Below, one piece after another: positions 23,031 to 37,725 of a stretch of DNA of 64,000 nucleotides. The DNA comes from Centrapalus pauciflorus (taxonomy: Eukaryota > Streptophyta > Magnoliopsida > Asterales > Asteraceae). The translations under genes were made by a program, and so were the position numbers. Position 1 is the first letter of the stretch; each line of letters starts with the position of its first letter. The notes beneath the pieces were generated by a model. That model made no database searches and was not told the DNA's origin. It saw only the letters and a list, made by a program, of their open reading frames with translations. The stretch is from NCBI GenBank assembly GCA_020465985.1, contig JAANYP010002881.1, forward strand, positions 246,632 to 310,631, written 5' to 3'.

Positions 23031-24599
23031 CCCCTCCCCCAAAAAAAAGGTGCATACATTTCTCTCCTCCCCCTTTCTTTTTCACCCCTCTGCTCATTTC
23101 CCTCTCCTGCGCCGCCCCCTTCGACTTCTCCCTCCCTCTTGCAGCGATTCCACAGATTTCTCAGGTAAATTTTTTTTTAATTTTTAGGTAGAAAATATGT
23201 AATGTGTGTGTATTGGTGTGTATTAGGTCTCTCTTGCTCTCGTCTCTCGTCTCTCTCCGGTCATCTCTCTGAAAGGTACATATTTTGTGTATTTAGTGTT
23301 AGTGTGTGTATTTTTATGTATTTCGAGTATTTGTTTGTATTTTGTGTATTTAGTATATTAATGTATGTATTTGTGTGTTGGTGTGTGTATGTGTTTTTGG
23401 ATAAAAGTTTTAGATTTATCAAAATTAGGTTTTTATTTGTATGGATTTGTAAAAATTATTTGTAGGTTTGTTTAAATAATTTTTGGATACAAGTTTTAGA
23501 TTTATCAAAATTAGGTTTAAAGTATTTGTTATAATATTTTTAGAATCATTGTGTTTTTTAAGTATTTATAAATGTTTTCTATGTATTTAGTATATTATTG
23601 TGTGTGTATTTATATGTATTTTGTGTATTAGTGTGTGTATTTATATGTATTTTGTATATTAGTGTGTATATTTATATGTATTTTGTATATGTTTATGGTA
23701 AAATAATGTAGATTTACAATAATTATAAGTAAAAATTTATATATGTATTTTTTAAGGTAAAAAGAAAGCAATGTACTTGTATTGTGTTTATTTGGTGTCT
23801 ATTATGTATAATTTTAGTGTCTATTAGTATATTAATGTGTGTGTGATTGTTTTAGGTAAAAAAAAATACGATGGATTTGTTAAACTAGGTGTATGTTTAT
23901 TTAAATAATTTAAAATTTTATTAATTTAGTATATTTGTTGTTTTTTTATATAATTATATTATCGTTGTTTATTTTAAGGTGCAATTATATGTTTGTAGAT
24001 TTATTGTGTAATTATTTGTATAAAAGTTTGTAGATTTGTTGTGTAATCATAAATTTATTAATTTAGTTGTGTTTGTTGATTTAAATAATTTTAAGATAAA
24101 AGTTGTAGATTTATTAAAATTAGGTTAAATTATTTGTATTTTGTAAACATATTTGTAGATTTATTGTGTAATTAAATATTTATAAATTTGTCAATTGTTT
24201 ATAAATTATTTAAAGTTTTTATTGCATAAGTGTCCACACATATCATATCCCTAGTGACGGATTCTTTTATATAGTTGAGCGAGCTTTGGGCTTATATTAA
24301 TTATTGGATCTTCTAAATTATAAAGACTAATAATTGTGGTATATACTTTTTGATGTTAGAATAATATATATGATATATATCCGAGAAGCAAAGAGAAAAA
24401 ATGGCAACTGAATCTTTCTTAAACAAACAATCATGTAATACACATTCACATCCTAAATGAGATAAGGTGTTCAAAAAGCAGTCCCAAAACGGGGACAGTC
24501 CGAAATTAATTACTAAATCAATTTCGGACGGGCATGTATTGTAAGCTCAAACACACACCTAACACATTTGATACCGATTGGAGTTAGAGCTTTTTTGGG

Positions 24600-26233
<1,634 letters not shown>

Positions 26234-26389
26234 AACACTTTATATGTACTAACATTTGACTCATTGTAATATTAAGATTTATATTTTGTTCGTCTAATTA
26301 AAATGCACTGTGTATTTTGTTTAGTATTTGTCTATTCTATATATTTTAAGTTTTCAGGATATGACATTTATATGGTTCATTGTGCTATA

Positions 26390-28949
26390 CTTGATGGCCT
26401 ATATCATGACGGTGATAGCCGTGAGGATCCACCACCTCCCGGTGGTCGAGGTCGCGGTGTTCATGAGATGGATGGTAATGTTATTTATTTGTTATATTCA
26501 TTTATTAATTATGATTTATATTCATTTATTTATTTGTTATATTCATTTATTCATTTTTAATTGCAATTGTAGTAGTGCCAGTCCGTCGAAGAGGCCGGGC
26601 AAAAAATTTGAATCTGATGCCCACATGGGAAAGCAATGGGAGACAACCGTCGTCGTTACCGTTTGATGATGCTACAGCTACGACCGTTGGCACTATACAT
26701 GACCTATTTATACGCGAGGCTGTCGGATACATGTGGCGGGATATCCCTTTGAATAGGGAGTCGTGAAAAAAAGTTTCTCTCGCCGAAAAGCATGCTATGT
26801 ATGAGCATCTTCGGGTAAATTATTTATTTAAGTGTAAATCTTATCTTTCTCTTTTATTACTTTTTTACTTGTCTAACATGATTATTAATATTTTTAGCCA
26901 TATTTTGACTTGCAAGGGGTTATGGAAGATTCTACTCAAAGCAGGTTAAGGGAGGGTTATGAATATATGATGTCGGCTCGTTATAGAGGTCGTAAAACTG
27001 AAGCAAATAAATATTTTAAAAAAGTGGGAGGATATGAGGATGTTGAGAGAGCTAGGGCCAACCCCCTTGATGGTATGACTATGGAAAATTGGCATATATG
27101 CATTGATTTTTTTTCACACAGAAAAATATTTGAAGCGTTCTAGTCAAAACAAAATAAATCGTGCTAAACAAGTGGTTAAGAATCATGGAGGGACGAGATC
27201 GTATAGTAGCGCTTGTCATAAGAAAGTAAGTTATGACAAACAATATACATACACACACAGATATATATATTTATATATATAATCAAATTTTAATCTTAAA
27301 CAGAGTATGAGTCGTATCCAATCATTTTATGATGCGCATATCAATAAGAATGGGTTATTTGATGACCCAATGGTCGAGGCACAATATGTAAGTGATTATG
27401 CTTAAACTTAAAAATATATTGATGCTTAGTGCTTAAAAGTATACTAATCTATTTAATTATCTTTGTAAAATACAGCATACTTTGATGCGTGAGTTCTCGG
27501 AACAATACGAACAATCATCCTCATCGAACAATCCAACCCAAATAGATGAGGTATCGGTTTTTGAGAAGGTATTAGGTTCCAGACGGGGACACATAAAAGG
27601 AGTCGGTCATAAACCTTTCGGAACGGCGACATCAAGGGCATACTTACCCGGGCAGACCTCACGTCCATCACAGGTAAATTATCTGACAAACTTATAATTG
27701 TAATGAGTCATATATAGTTGTAACGGGTCTTGATGAGTTAGTATGAGACATGTATACTTATAATTGATGATGATGGGTTGATATTAGTTATATCTACTTC
27801 TTACACGTCATGATTAGTATGTATAACTTGGTATTTGCTAAAAGTACTTGTAACGGGTCTTGATGAGTTAGTATGAGACATATATACTTATAATTGATGA
27901 TGATGGGTTGGTATTAGTTATATATACTTCTTACACGCCATTATGGTTATGCATTAGTCGGTATTTGTTAAAAGTACTTGTAACGGGTCTTGATGAGTTA
28001 GTATGAGACATATATACATATAATTGATCATGATGGGTTGTTTTAGTTATATCTACTTCTTACACGCCAATATGGTTATGTATAAGTCGGTATTTGCTAA
28101 AAATAGTTGTAACGGGTTTTGATAAGTTAGTATGAGACATATATACTTATAATTGATGATGATGGGTTGTTTTAGTTATATCTACTTCTTACACGCCAAT
28201 ATGGTTATGTATAAGTCGGTATTTGCTAAAATGAGTTGTAACGGGTCTTGATAAGTTAGTATGAGACATATAAACTTGTAATTGATGATGATGGGTTGGT
28301 ATTAATTATATCTAGTTCTTACACGCCATGATGAGTATGTATAACTCGGTATTTGCTAAAAGTACTTGTAACGGGTCTTGATGAGTTAGTATAAGACATA
28401 TATACTTATAATTGATGATGATAGGTTGTTTTAGTTATATCTACTTCTTATACGCCAATATGGTTATGTATAAGTCGGTATTTGCTAAAAATAGTTGTAA
28501 CGAGTCTTGATAATTTAGTATGAGACATATATACTTGTTATTGATGATGATGGGTTGGTATTAGTTATATCTAGTTCTTATACGCCATGATGAGTATGTA
28601 TAACTTGGTATTTGCTATAAATAGTTGTAACGGGTCTTGATAAGTTAGTATAAGACATGTATATTTGTAATTGATGATGATGAGTCGGTATTAGTTATAT
28701 CTACTTGCTACACGTCATTATGGTTATGTATAAGTCGGTATTAGTTATCTCTAGTTAATTGTTACACGCCATGATTGGTATAAGTTTACTAATGTATATA
28801 AATATTTTTTGTAGCCGGAAAATTTCGATGCTGTCTATAACAACCCTCAATTTAAAGATGCGATGATGGAACTCTATCGAAAGTTCAGTACTCAAAACGA
28901 AAACGACGAGCATGATGAAGACAACGACGACAACGAAGATGATGATTAG
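26390..28949 (+). pseudogene. CACTA TNPA-like gene remnant
   Basis: Exons can be followed by GT/AG borders. 26390-26475 is glycine-arginine rich. 26573-26813 reads VPVRRRGRAKNLNLMPTWES and MWRDIPLNRES, then an in-frame stop. 26899-27224 reads GYEYMMSARYRGRKTEANKY and has a frameshift in a T run near 27112. 27303-27389 (SRIQSFYDAHINKNGLFDD), 27476-27673 (VFEKVLGSRRGHIKGVGHKP) and 28816-28949 (ENFDAVYNNPQFKDAMMELY, acidic C-terminus) follow. The layout matches the plant transposase_24 (Ptta/En/Spm) proteins that bind subterminal repeats. The stop and frameshift indicate that it is dead. The last intron is swollen by a tandem array. Confidence 0.75.
27705..28790. repeat. 129-130 bp tandem array, about 8 copies, in an intron
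   Basis: The word TAACGGGTCTTGATGAGTTA or a variant begins at 27721, 27851, 27981, 28110, 28239, 28369, 28498 and 28628, so the period is 129 or 130 bp. Each unit also has AATTGATGATGATGGGTTG and CGGTATTTGCTAAA. The array lies wholly inside one intron of the TNPA-like remnant. Confidence 0.92.
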
Positions 28950-29003
28950 ATTATTAGTGTTTCAGCTAATTATAACAAACGTTTTTGTAACGTACGTTGT
29001 TTG

Positions 29004-29004
<1 letters not shown>

Positions 29005-29085
<81 letters not shown>
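29005..29085. repeat. (TA)n microsatellite
   Basis: TA tract forming the left border of the chain of elements inside the CACTA transposon. Confidence 0.95.
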
Positions 29086-29088
<3 letters not shown>

Positions 29089-29262
29089 GTGGGTTCAATG
29101 GAGAACCTATATGCATCGAAGAACCTTGGAGAATCACAATGCATCGCTAGAAAATCGTAATGCATCACGTAGAAATCGATGCATCACGTGGAAATAATGA
29201 TGCATCACAGGGAAATTGTGATGCATTTGTAGTGGTGCACGGAGGTTCTTCAAGGTTCTTCG

Positions 29263-29266
<4 letters not shown>
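29086..29266. mobile_element. (TA)n-anchored element, family B, copy 1
   Basis: The left end includes GGTTCAATGGAGAACC followed by TATATGCATCGAAGAACC. At the right end the inner TIR GGTTCTTCGAT remains, but the terminal 16 bp is lost, merging into TGTGTATATA. The interior is made of short units with GATGCATCAC and GGAAAT words. It is flanked by (TA)n on both sides. Confidence 0.65.

Positions 29267-29323
<57 letters not shown>
29267..29323. repeat. (TA)n microsatellite
   Basis: TA tract shared between the family B and family A elements. Confidence 0.95.
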
Positions 29324-29325
<2 letters not shown>

Positions 29326-30255
29326 TTCAATTGAGAACTTTTATGCATCGAGAACCTCGAGGAACTTTTGTGCATCGGATAATCTACCAAGGGTGCACAA
29401 AGGGCAATTAGGTAAAACTAAAGATATGGTAATTAATTTATTTCTATAAATCATTAAAAGATAATTAGAAGTTACATTTTGGATTAAAATATCATATTAA
29501 CTACATTCCTTATTTTCCTCATCATTTCTCTCTCTCTCACTCTCTCACTCTCTCTCTCTCTATAATCATGTTCTTCATGATTTTCATAGTGATATGATTT
29601 GAAGATGAAGATTAACGATGAACAAAGATGATGATGAACATGAACAAGAGATGCAACCGATGATGACTATGAAGAACACGATGCATAGATGGATGATGAA
29701 CGATGAATAATGATGATGCATAGATGGATGATGAATAATGATGATGTATAGATGGATGATGAACAATGGCGATGCATAGATGGATGATAAACGATGAACA
29801 ACGAAAAATGATGATGCATAAATGGAAGATGAACAATGACGATGCATAGATGAATGATGAACAAGTTGAACACGATGCATAAATGAATTTGTGTATTTTT
29901 TTTTCTTAGATGCGTCTTTTTTTAACACGATGCATAGATAAACACGATTAACGATGAAATGCACCGATCTCCTTCATCTTTTTTGAATTTGTGTAAATTT
30001 TGTTAAATTTGAAAATGTATCAATTGAATTTATTTAGTATTTAGTATATGATTATTTGTTGAAATATTAAATTTAATGAGGTGTGCACATTCCCCAAAAT
30101 ACCCTTCCTTGTTTGTCTCTATAACGCACATGATGCATAAAATTGTCCAACTATTTACCCTTTTGCCATTAATCTAATCCATACATTTTGTTGATCTAAT
30201 GGATGATATAGGTTCTTTTGTACCTCGATGCATAAAAGTTCTCAATTGAACCTCC

Positions 30256-30258
<3 letters not shown>
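29324..30258. mobile_element. (TA)n-anchored TIR element, family A, copy 1
   Basis: The left end GGTTCAATTGAGAACT continues into TTTATGCATCGAG, and the right end is its inverted copy, giving a TIR of about 30 bp. The interior (29600-29890) is a run of GATGATGAACAATGA and GATGCATAGATGGATG words with period near 27-36 bp. No real gene is present: open frames on the - strand arise from this simple repeat. Copy 5 (61227-62310) is the closest relative. Confidence 0.8.

Positions 30259-30343
<85 letters not shown>
30259..30343. repeat. (TA)n microsatellite
   Basis: TA tract between the family A and family C elements. Confidence 0.97.
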
Positions 30344-30345
<2 letters not shown>

Positions 30346-33300
30346 GAGGGTTCTTCTAAGAACCATAAAAAAATGTGGGAACCTATGAACTTTTTATGCC
30401 CTTTGGATTAATGATAATCAATGGTTGATATATTGCATGGCAATTTTGTAATTATTTTGAACTTTGATAGTGGAGAATCTTGAAAATGTGTGAAAATGGT
30501 ATTTTTGGAAGAAAAAAAAATCTGCTTTTTCTCTTTCTCTCTCTTACTTTTTTCATTTTCATTTTATTTTTCTTTCATTATAATTGATTTTTAAAGTAAA
30601 AAAACGTTTTTTACAAAAAAAATTATTTTTTCTATATAGAAAATTATTTAATTGCTAAAAAAATAACGTATTTTATATAGAAATATTATATGTCTATATA
30701 GAATATTTTTTTTCTATATAGAATATGTTAACGAACATATTCTATGTACATTCAACGTAAAATGTCATGATTCTACGTAGAATGGCATGCAATCTACGTA
30801 AAATGTCGTGTAGAATGTCAAATATCATATATTCTACGTAGATTACCTGATAAAATATATAAAAAACACATTAAAACAAAAAAAAAAAAAGATTTCATTT
30901 AGACATTTTATCAAACACTTGGTATGCAACTGATATAAAATATATCAAAAAGACATTGAATAGTAATGTTAATCTACATAAAAAGATATAGAAATGTATA
31001 AAAAACTTAAAATATATGAAATATATAAGGATCATAACATTCTACATAGATTATGTTTTATTTTTTACAAGTAATCTTGTATTATATTCTATTTAGATTA
31101 TCATGTAAAACATCCAATAACTATTACAATTATTATAAATCTAATATCTTACAAATAATCTTCATTATAAAACATGAAAAATGAATCTGTCATATTCTAT
31201 GTAGAGTATCGACGAACATATTATATGTACAATCTACGTAGAATGACATTCAATCTACGTAGAATGGCATGCAATCTACGTAGAATGGCATGCAATCTAC
31301 GTAGAATGGCATGCAATCTACGTAGAATGGCATGCAATCAACGTAGAATGTCATGTAGAATGTCAATTATCATATATTCTACGTAGATTATTACATGATA
31401 AAATATACCAAAAACACATTGAATAGTACTTTTAATCAACATAAAAAGATATAGAAATGCATAACAAACATAAAAATATATTAAATATATAAGAAACATA
31501 ACATTTTACATAGATTATGTGTGATTTTTACAAATAGTATTGTACTATATTCTATGTAGATTATGATGTAATCTACGTAGATTGTCATGTAATCAACATA
31601 GATTATCATGTAAAACATCTAAAAACTATTACATTCATTATAAATATAATATCTTACAAATAATTTTAATTATAAAATATGGAAAATGAATCTGTCCAAT
31701 GTACGTATATTGTACATAGAATATGTTCATCGATACTCTACATAGAATGTCACGCAATCTACGTGGAATGACATTCAATCTACGTAGAATGACATGCAAT
31801 CTACGTAGAGTATCGACGAACATATTCTATGTACAATCTACGTAGAATGTCATGCAATCTACGTAGAATGACATTCAATCTACGTAGAATGACATTCAAT
31901 CTACGTAGAATGACATGCAATCTACGTAGAATGACATGCAATCTACGTAGAATGTCATTCAATCTACGTAGAATGTCATGTAGAATGTCAAGTATCATAT
32001 ATTCTACATAGATTATATAATAAAATATGCCAAAAACACATTGAATGTTAATGTACATTTACATAAAAATATATAGAAATGTATAAGAAACAAAAAAAAA
32101 ATATATGAAATATATAAGAAACATAACATTAGACATGGATTATGTGTGATTTTTTACAAGTAGTCTTGTATCATATATTCTATGTAGATTATCATGTAAT
32201 CTACGTAGATTATCATGTAAAACATCTAATAACTATTACATTCATATATATCTAATATTTTACAAATAATCTTCATTATAAAACATTGAAAATGAATCTG
32301 TCATATTCTATGTAGAGTATCGACGAACATATTTTATGTACAATATACGTAGAATACCATGCAATCTATGTAGAATGACATGCAATCTATGTAGAATGAC
32401 ATTCAATCTACGTAGAATGACATTCAATCTACGTAGAATGTCATGCAATCTGCGTAGAATGTCATGCAATCTATGTAGAATGTCGTGTAAAATGTCAAAT
32501 ATCATATATTCTACATAGATTACATGATAAAATATATCAAAAACACATTGAAACAAAAAAAAAAGAAGATTTCATTTAGACAATTTTATCAAACACTTGG
32601 TATGCAACTGATATAAAATATACCAAAAATACATAGAATAAAACTGTTAATCTACGTAGAATAGCATGCAATCTACGTAGAATGACATGCAATCTACGTT
32701 GAATGACATGCAATTCTACGTAGAATGACATGCAATCTACGTAGAGTATCGACGAAGATATTCTATGTACAATCTACGTAGAATGTCATGCAATCTACGT
32801 AGAAGGACATTCAATCTACGTAGAATGACATACAATCTACGTAGAATGTCATGCAATCTACGTAGAATGTCATGCAATCTATGTAGAATGTCGTGTAGAA
32901 TGTCAAGTATCATATATTCTACGTAGATTAAATGATAAAATATACCAAAAACACATTGAAACAAAGAATAAGATTTCATTTAGAGATTTTATCGAACACT
33001 TGGTATGATACAGATATAAAATATACCAGAAACACAATGAATAGTAATGGTTATCTACAAAGAAGATATAGATTTGTATAATAAACATAAAAATATATTA
33101 AATATATAAGAAACATAACATTCTACATAGATTATGAATAGTAATGTTAATCTACATAAAAAGATATAGAATTATATAACACTCTATATGGACATATAAT
33201 ATTTCTATATAGAATACATTAATTTTTTAGCAATTAAATAATGTTTTATATAGAAAAAAATTTATTTTTTTTATAAAAAACGTTTTTTTAATATTAAAAT

Positions 33301-33498
33301 CAGTTCTAATGAAAGAAAGAGAAAATGAAAATGAAAATGAAAAAAAAGTAAGAGAGAGAAAGTGAAAAAGAGATGCATATAATAAAAAAGGTTGAGAGAG
33401 AAAAATAATATTTTTTATTCCAAAAATACCCTTTTGATCCAAGGGCTCTAAAAGGTTCCTAGGTTCTCACCATTTTTAAGGTTCTTAAAAGAACCTCT

Positions 33499-33501
<3 letters not shown>
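30344..33501. mobile_element. (TA)n-anchored TIR element, family C, 3.2 kb, repeat-packed
   Basis: The left end has GGTTCTTCTAAGAACC and the right end, inverted, GGTTCTTTTAAGAACC; the TIR extends into an A-rich segment. Both subterminal zones share GAGAAAATG-rich and TATATAGAA-rich stretches in inverted orientation (30520-30720 against 33180-33400). The centre carries the TCTACGTAGA repeat array. No coding sequence is credible. It is flanked by (TA)n of more than 80 bp on each side. Confidence 0.8.
30728..32935. repeat. Hierarchical array of 21-bp units built on TCTACGTAGA
   Basis: The basic unit is CAATCTACGTAGAATGACAT and close variants, 21 bp long, in runs at 31230-31357, 31750-31810, 31836-31990, 32337-32500 and 32650-32900. 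I count about thirty exact TCTACGTAGA palindromes. Runs are embedded in larger units, each opening near CGACGAACATATTCTATGTA (30728, 31206, 31810, 32320, 32749) and closing with TGTCAAGTATCATATATTCT or a variant. The 21-bp period is a multiple of three, so both strands stay open for 60-85 codons without being genes. Confidence 0.92.

Positions 33502-33589
<88 letters not shown>
33502..33589. repeat. (TA)n microsatellite
   Basis: TA tract between the family C and family D elements. Confidence 0.97.
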
Positions 33590-34949
<1,360 letters not shown>

Positions 34950-35084
34950 TTATGAACTTTGTAGTACGTATTGTATATTTTTATATAAAATAGCATGTTA
35001 CAAATATATATAAATATATATTAAATTGTAATAGCAGGTTTATAATAAATTATTAAAAAATATTAAGAAAAATATAATATGTAT

Positions 35085-35290
35085 TAGCAACGACACTATT
35101 AGCAGCGATTAGGAGCAATAGCGGCGACAGCTTTTAGCAGCGACACAAGTAGCAGCGACACAAGTAGCAGCGACATTTGACTTTTAGTGTTAAAGCAAGA
35201 GTAGCGACTTTTTAGCAGCGACTTGTCGCCGCTAAAGGCATTAGCAGCGACATCCATAGGCATGAGCAGCGACATATGTCGTCGCTAAAA
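35085..35290. repeat. Right subterminal repeats of the CACTA element
   Basis: At least ten AGCAGCGAC/AGCGGCGAC words, mostly direct, with GTCGCCGCT in inverse orientation, leading to the TTCTTGTAGTG terminus. Confidence 0.85.
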
Positions 35291-35534
35291 CTCCATTTTC
35301 TTGTAGTGGAATTACCGCATGACTTTGATGTTTGTTTTTGAGTAATTAACTGATTCACCCTCCTTTTCTTTAATGTTTGTCGATCAGTTCGATTGTTTTT
35401 TTTTTTTTTTCTAGTTCTTTAGTTTCTCACTATTTCTAAAAAATTTTCTTCGATCTTAAAGAAAAATTAACTCAATACGTACCTGTGGTTTGGATTCATA
35501 TTACTAATAAAATAATCTATTTCTTGAATTTCTG

Positions 35535-35571
35535 TTGCAGACAAGGCTGATCATGACAGCCATAAGTGTCT
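35535..35571 (+). promoter_or_regulatory. Conserved upstream block, copy 2
   Basis: TTGCAG followed by ACAAGGCTGATCATGACAGC, as at 17692-17728. In this copy the block is now separated from the TATA box by the inserted family E element. Confidence 0.35.
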
Positions 35572-35585
35572 GTAGTAAGAACCAA

Positions 35586-35587
<2 letters not shown>

Positions 35588-35666
<79 letters not shown>
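35588..35666. repeat. (TA)n microsatellite
   Basis: TA tract at the left border of the family E element. Confidence 0.95.
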
Positions 35667-35668
<2 letters not shown>

Positions 35669-35670
35669 TA

Positions 35671-36097
35671 GGATTGGGTTCAAATGAGAACCCTCAATTT
35701 CGTGAGAACGTGAGAACCACTCTCAAAATTGTGCATCCACTCTATAAAATTGTGCATTTGATACTAAAATTAAATGTTTTCGATATATTTATGCATTTCA
35801 TATAAAAATTTACGCATCTCATGCTATAATTTATCCATTTTATGTACGAATTGTGCATTTAAGAAAATTTGTGCATTTGATGTTTAAATTTGTGCATTTA
35901 GTTTATAATTTAATGAATGTAAGTTTTGAATGTAATTTTAGTGTTAAATTATGATATTTATTAATATTTAAGACTAATAATGATTTTAAGTAAAACTTTT
36001 AATTTTAAAATTTGTGCATTTGATGTACGAATTTGTGCATTTTGAAGTGGTTCTCACGTTCTCACGGTAACAAGGGTTCTCACCGGAACCCAACCCT
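35671..36097. mobile_element. (TA)n-anchored TIR element, family E, copy 1
   Basis: The left end has GGTTCAAATGAGAACC and the right end, inverted, GGTTCCGGTGAGAACC. The TIR continues for about 50 bp through GTGAGAACGTGAGAACCACT. The interior repeats TTGTGCATTT-like words. It lies 260 bp upstream of the TATA box of DUF241 copy 2. A truncated second copy is at 48779-49122. Confidence 0.8.
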
Positions 36098-36358
36098 ATA
36101 TATATACACACACACGTCTATTTTGAATCCTGGATATATTGGTTGTTACGATTATGTACTCGAGCAAATTAATTATAATCAAGAAGAATATATATTAAAA
36201 CTATATTTTTGGGCGGGTGAATGCATGGTACCATTGATGATTGGAGACAAAGAAAGAACATCACAGCTCATACATCTTTAAAAATAATCCAGTAAATGCC
36301 AAATTTTGCCTTCAAACCCCATTACGCCTCATTGCTAGCTTCTTCTATCCCTATAGGC

Positions 36359-36366
36359 TATAAATA
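36359..36366 (+). promoter_or_regulatory. TATA box of DUF241 copy 2
   Basis: TATAAATA, 96 bp before the ATG, in the same context as copy 1. Confidence 0.7.
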
Positions 36367-36454
36367 CTACATTTTAATATCATCTTCCTTAACAAAAGTT
36401 TTAAATTTTCTGATTCTTGAATTTTGCCTGAGTTTTCAAGAAAGTTAGAGAAAG

Positions 36455-37342
36455 ATGGAAGGTTCATCATCTACTTGTCATTTCAGATCTATTAGTTTGC
36501 CTTCTAGGTTAACCAAACTTTCCAGTGCAAAGATCGAAACAAAGATCAACGAGCTGAAAGCTTTAGGAAACTTAGTCATCCCGACCCAAACCATTCAAAG
36601 TGGTTTGGTTGCGTTGGCCGAGTTGTATGTTTGTGTGGATGAACTAGTTCGGTCTCCACAGACCGAACAAGTACTTTCTTGCCATCATAATCGATCATTT
36701 GTTGAAGATGCGTTAGAGGGGTCCATTGGGCTGCTAGACTCGTGTAGCAACCTCAAAGACATGCTTATGTTAATGAGGGAAAATGTGCACACCCTTCAAT
36801 CGGCTTTACGAAGGAAAGGTGGCGAATTGGCAGTTTCTAGTCAAATTGCAGAGTATCTATGCTTTAGGAAAAAAACAAAGAAAAGCATCATCAAGAGCCT
36901 TGGGGATCTGAAGCATCTAGAAAAGAAAATGGGCTCATTTCTTTACCTAAATGTAGATGATCACCATTTGTCAATGGTGACAAAAGTTCTTAGAGAAGTA
37001 ACTACACTTACAATCTCCTTATTCAAATCCATTTTGGTCTTAATATCGACAAAGTCCAAGCCAACTAACAGGGTTCAACTCTTATCAAAGTTGGTCTCAA
37101 AGAGTACTACATCGACACATAATAATCGTCACACGTTTGTAAATGAAGTGGAAACCGTTGATTTAGATCTTACATCGCTCCACAAAAGCACTAGCAACGG
37201 TGATAACAAGAATGTTAGCATGACACTAAAGAGATTGCAAATTCTTGATGCGAGTCTTGAAGGGTTTGAGACGGGATTAGACTGTATATACAGAAGATTA
37301 ATTCAATCCCGAGCTTCCCTTCTTAACATCATCGTTTGTTAA
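36455..37342 (+). CDS. DUF241 domain protein, copy 2
   Basis: A single-exon gene of 295 codons, the near twin of copy 1. Its DUF241 landmarks are HFRSISLPSR (residues 9-18), TIQSGLVALAELY (46-58), ALEGSIGLLD (86-95), LMRENVHTLQSALRRKG (106-122), CFRKKTKKSIIKSLG (136-150) and HHLSMVTKVLREV (170-182), with RRLIQSRASLLNI near the C-terminus. Compared with copy 1 it lacks a few N-terminal serines and several residues in the variable STCNC region near residue 240. No stop or frameshift is present and most differences are conservative, so it appears to be under selection. The proximal promoter matches copy 1, but the distal upstream region is interrupted by a transposable element, so regulation may differ. 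Function is unknown, as for the family. Confidence 0.93.
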   Translation: MEGSSSTCHFRSISLPSRLTKLSSAKIETKINELKALGNLVIPTQTIQSGLVALAELYVCVDELVRSPQTEQVLSCHHNRSFVEDALEGSIGLLDSCSNLKDMLMLMRENVHTLQSALRRKGGELAVSSQIAEYLCFRKKTKKSIIKSLGDLKHLEKKMGSFLYLNVDDHHLSMVTKVLREVTTLTISLFKSILVLISTKSKPTNRVQLLSKLVSKSTTSTHNNRHTFVNEVETVDLDLTSLHKSTSNGDNKNVSMTLKRLQILDASLEGFETGLDCIYRRLIQSRASLLNIIVC

Positions 37343-37725
37343 AACTTCTATGTTCTAAAATATCGGCACACCGGTAATTATGCATTTTTTAGAGGCATTT
37401 TCCGGTGTTTTGCAACAACAGTTAACATTTTGTATGTGCTTAATGTGCAATGAATATATATTGTAATCCTTACAATCTTGATTTTGCTAATTAATCTTGG
37501 TAAGTTATGTTTGTGTCGTTATTTTGTAAGTGATACTATTAATTTAAATATGAAGAAGTTTAACTAGAACACGATTTAAAAAGTTAGATATTCATACATA
37601 AACTGAAATTTAAAAGTACGTAATAATGATAACTGGGTAATAAAATTTTAGGCATCAAAAGGAAATCCAAGTAAAAATCATACTTGAACTACTTTACATT
37701 TAAAAAAGCAAAAACAAAAATATAT

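Larger units (their letters stand above)
35470..37725 (+). repeat. Segmental duplication, copy 2 (DUF241 locus)
   Basis: Homologous to about 17633-19455. It is interrupted at about 35588-36105 by (TA)n plus the family E element, which copy 1 lacks at the equivalent place (between CATGACAGC and TTGAATCCTGGATAT-like words). Confidence 0.75.

Noticed and set aside
29584..29964. Histidine/serine-rich - strand frames (MHRH, HHSS), also at 61438-61903
   Set aside because: Reverse translation of the GATGATGAA/GATGCAT simple repeat in family A elements.
30728..32935. CRISPR-like appearance of regularly spaced palindromic repeats
   Set aside because: The units are contiguous with no unique spacers, and the sequence is plant nuclear DNA.
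31174..32979. Open frames of repeated NLRRM(S/T)C or ILRRLHD units on both strands
   Set aside because: The 21-bp repeat has no stop in these frames. Openness on both strands follows from the repeat, and there is no start or promoter support.
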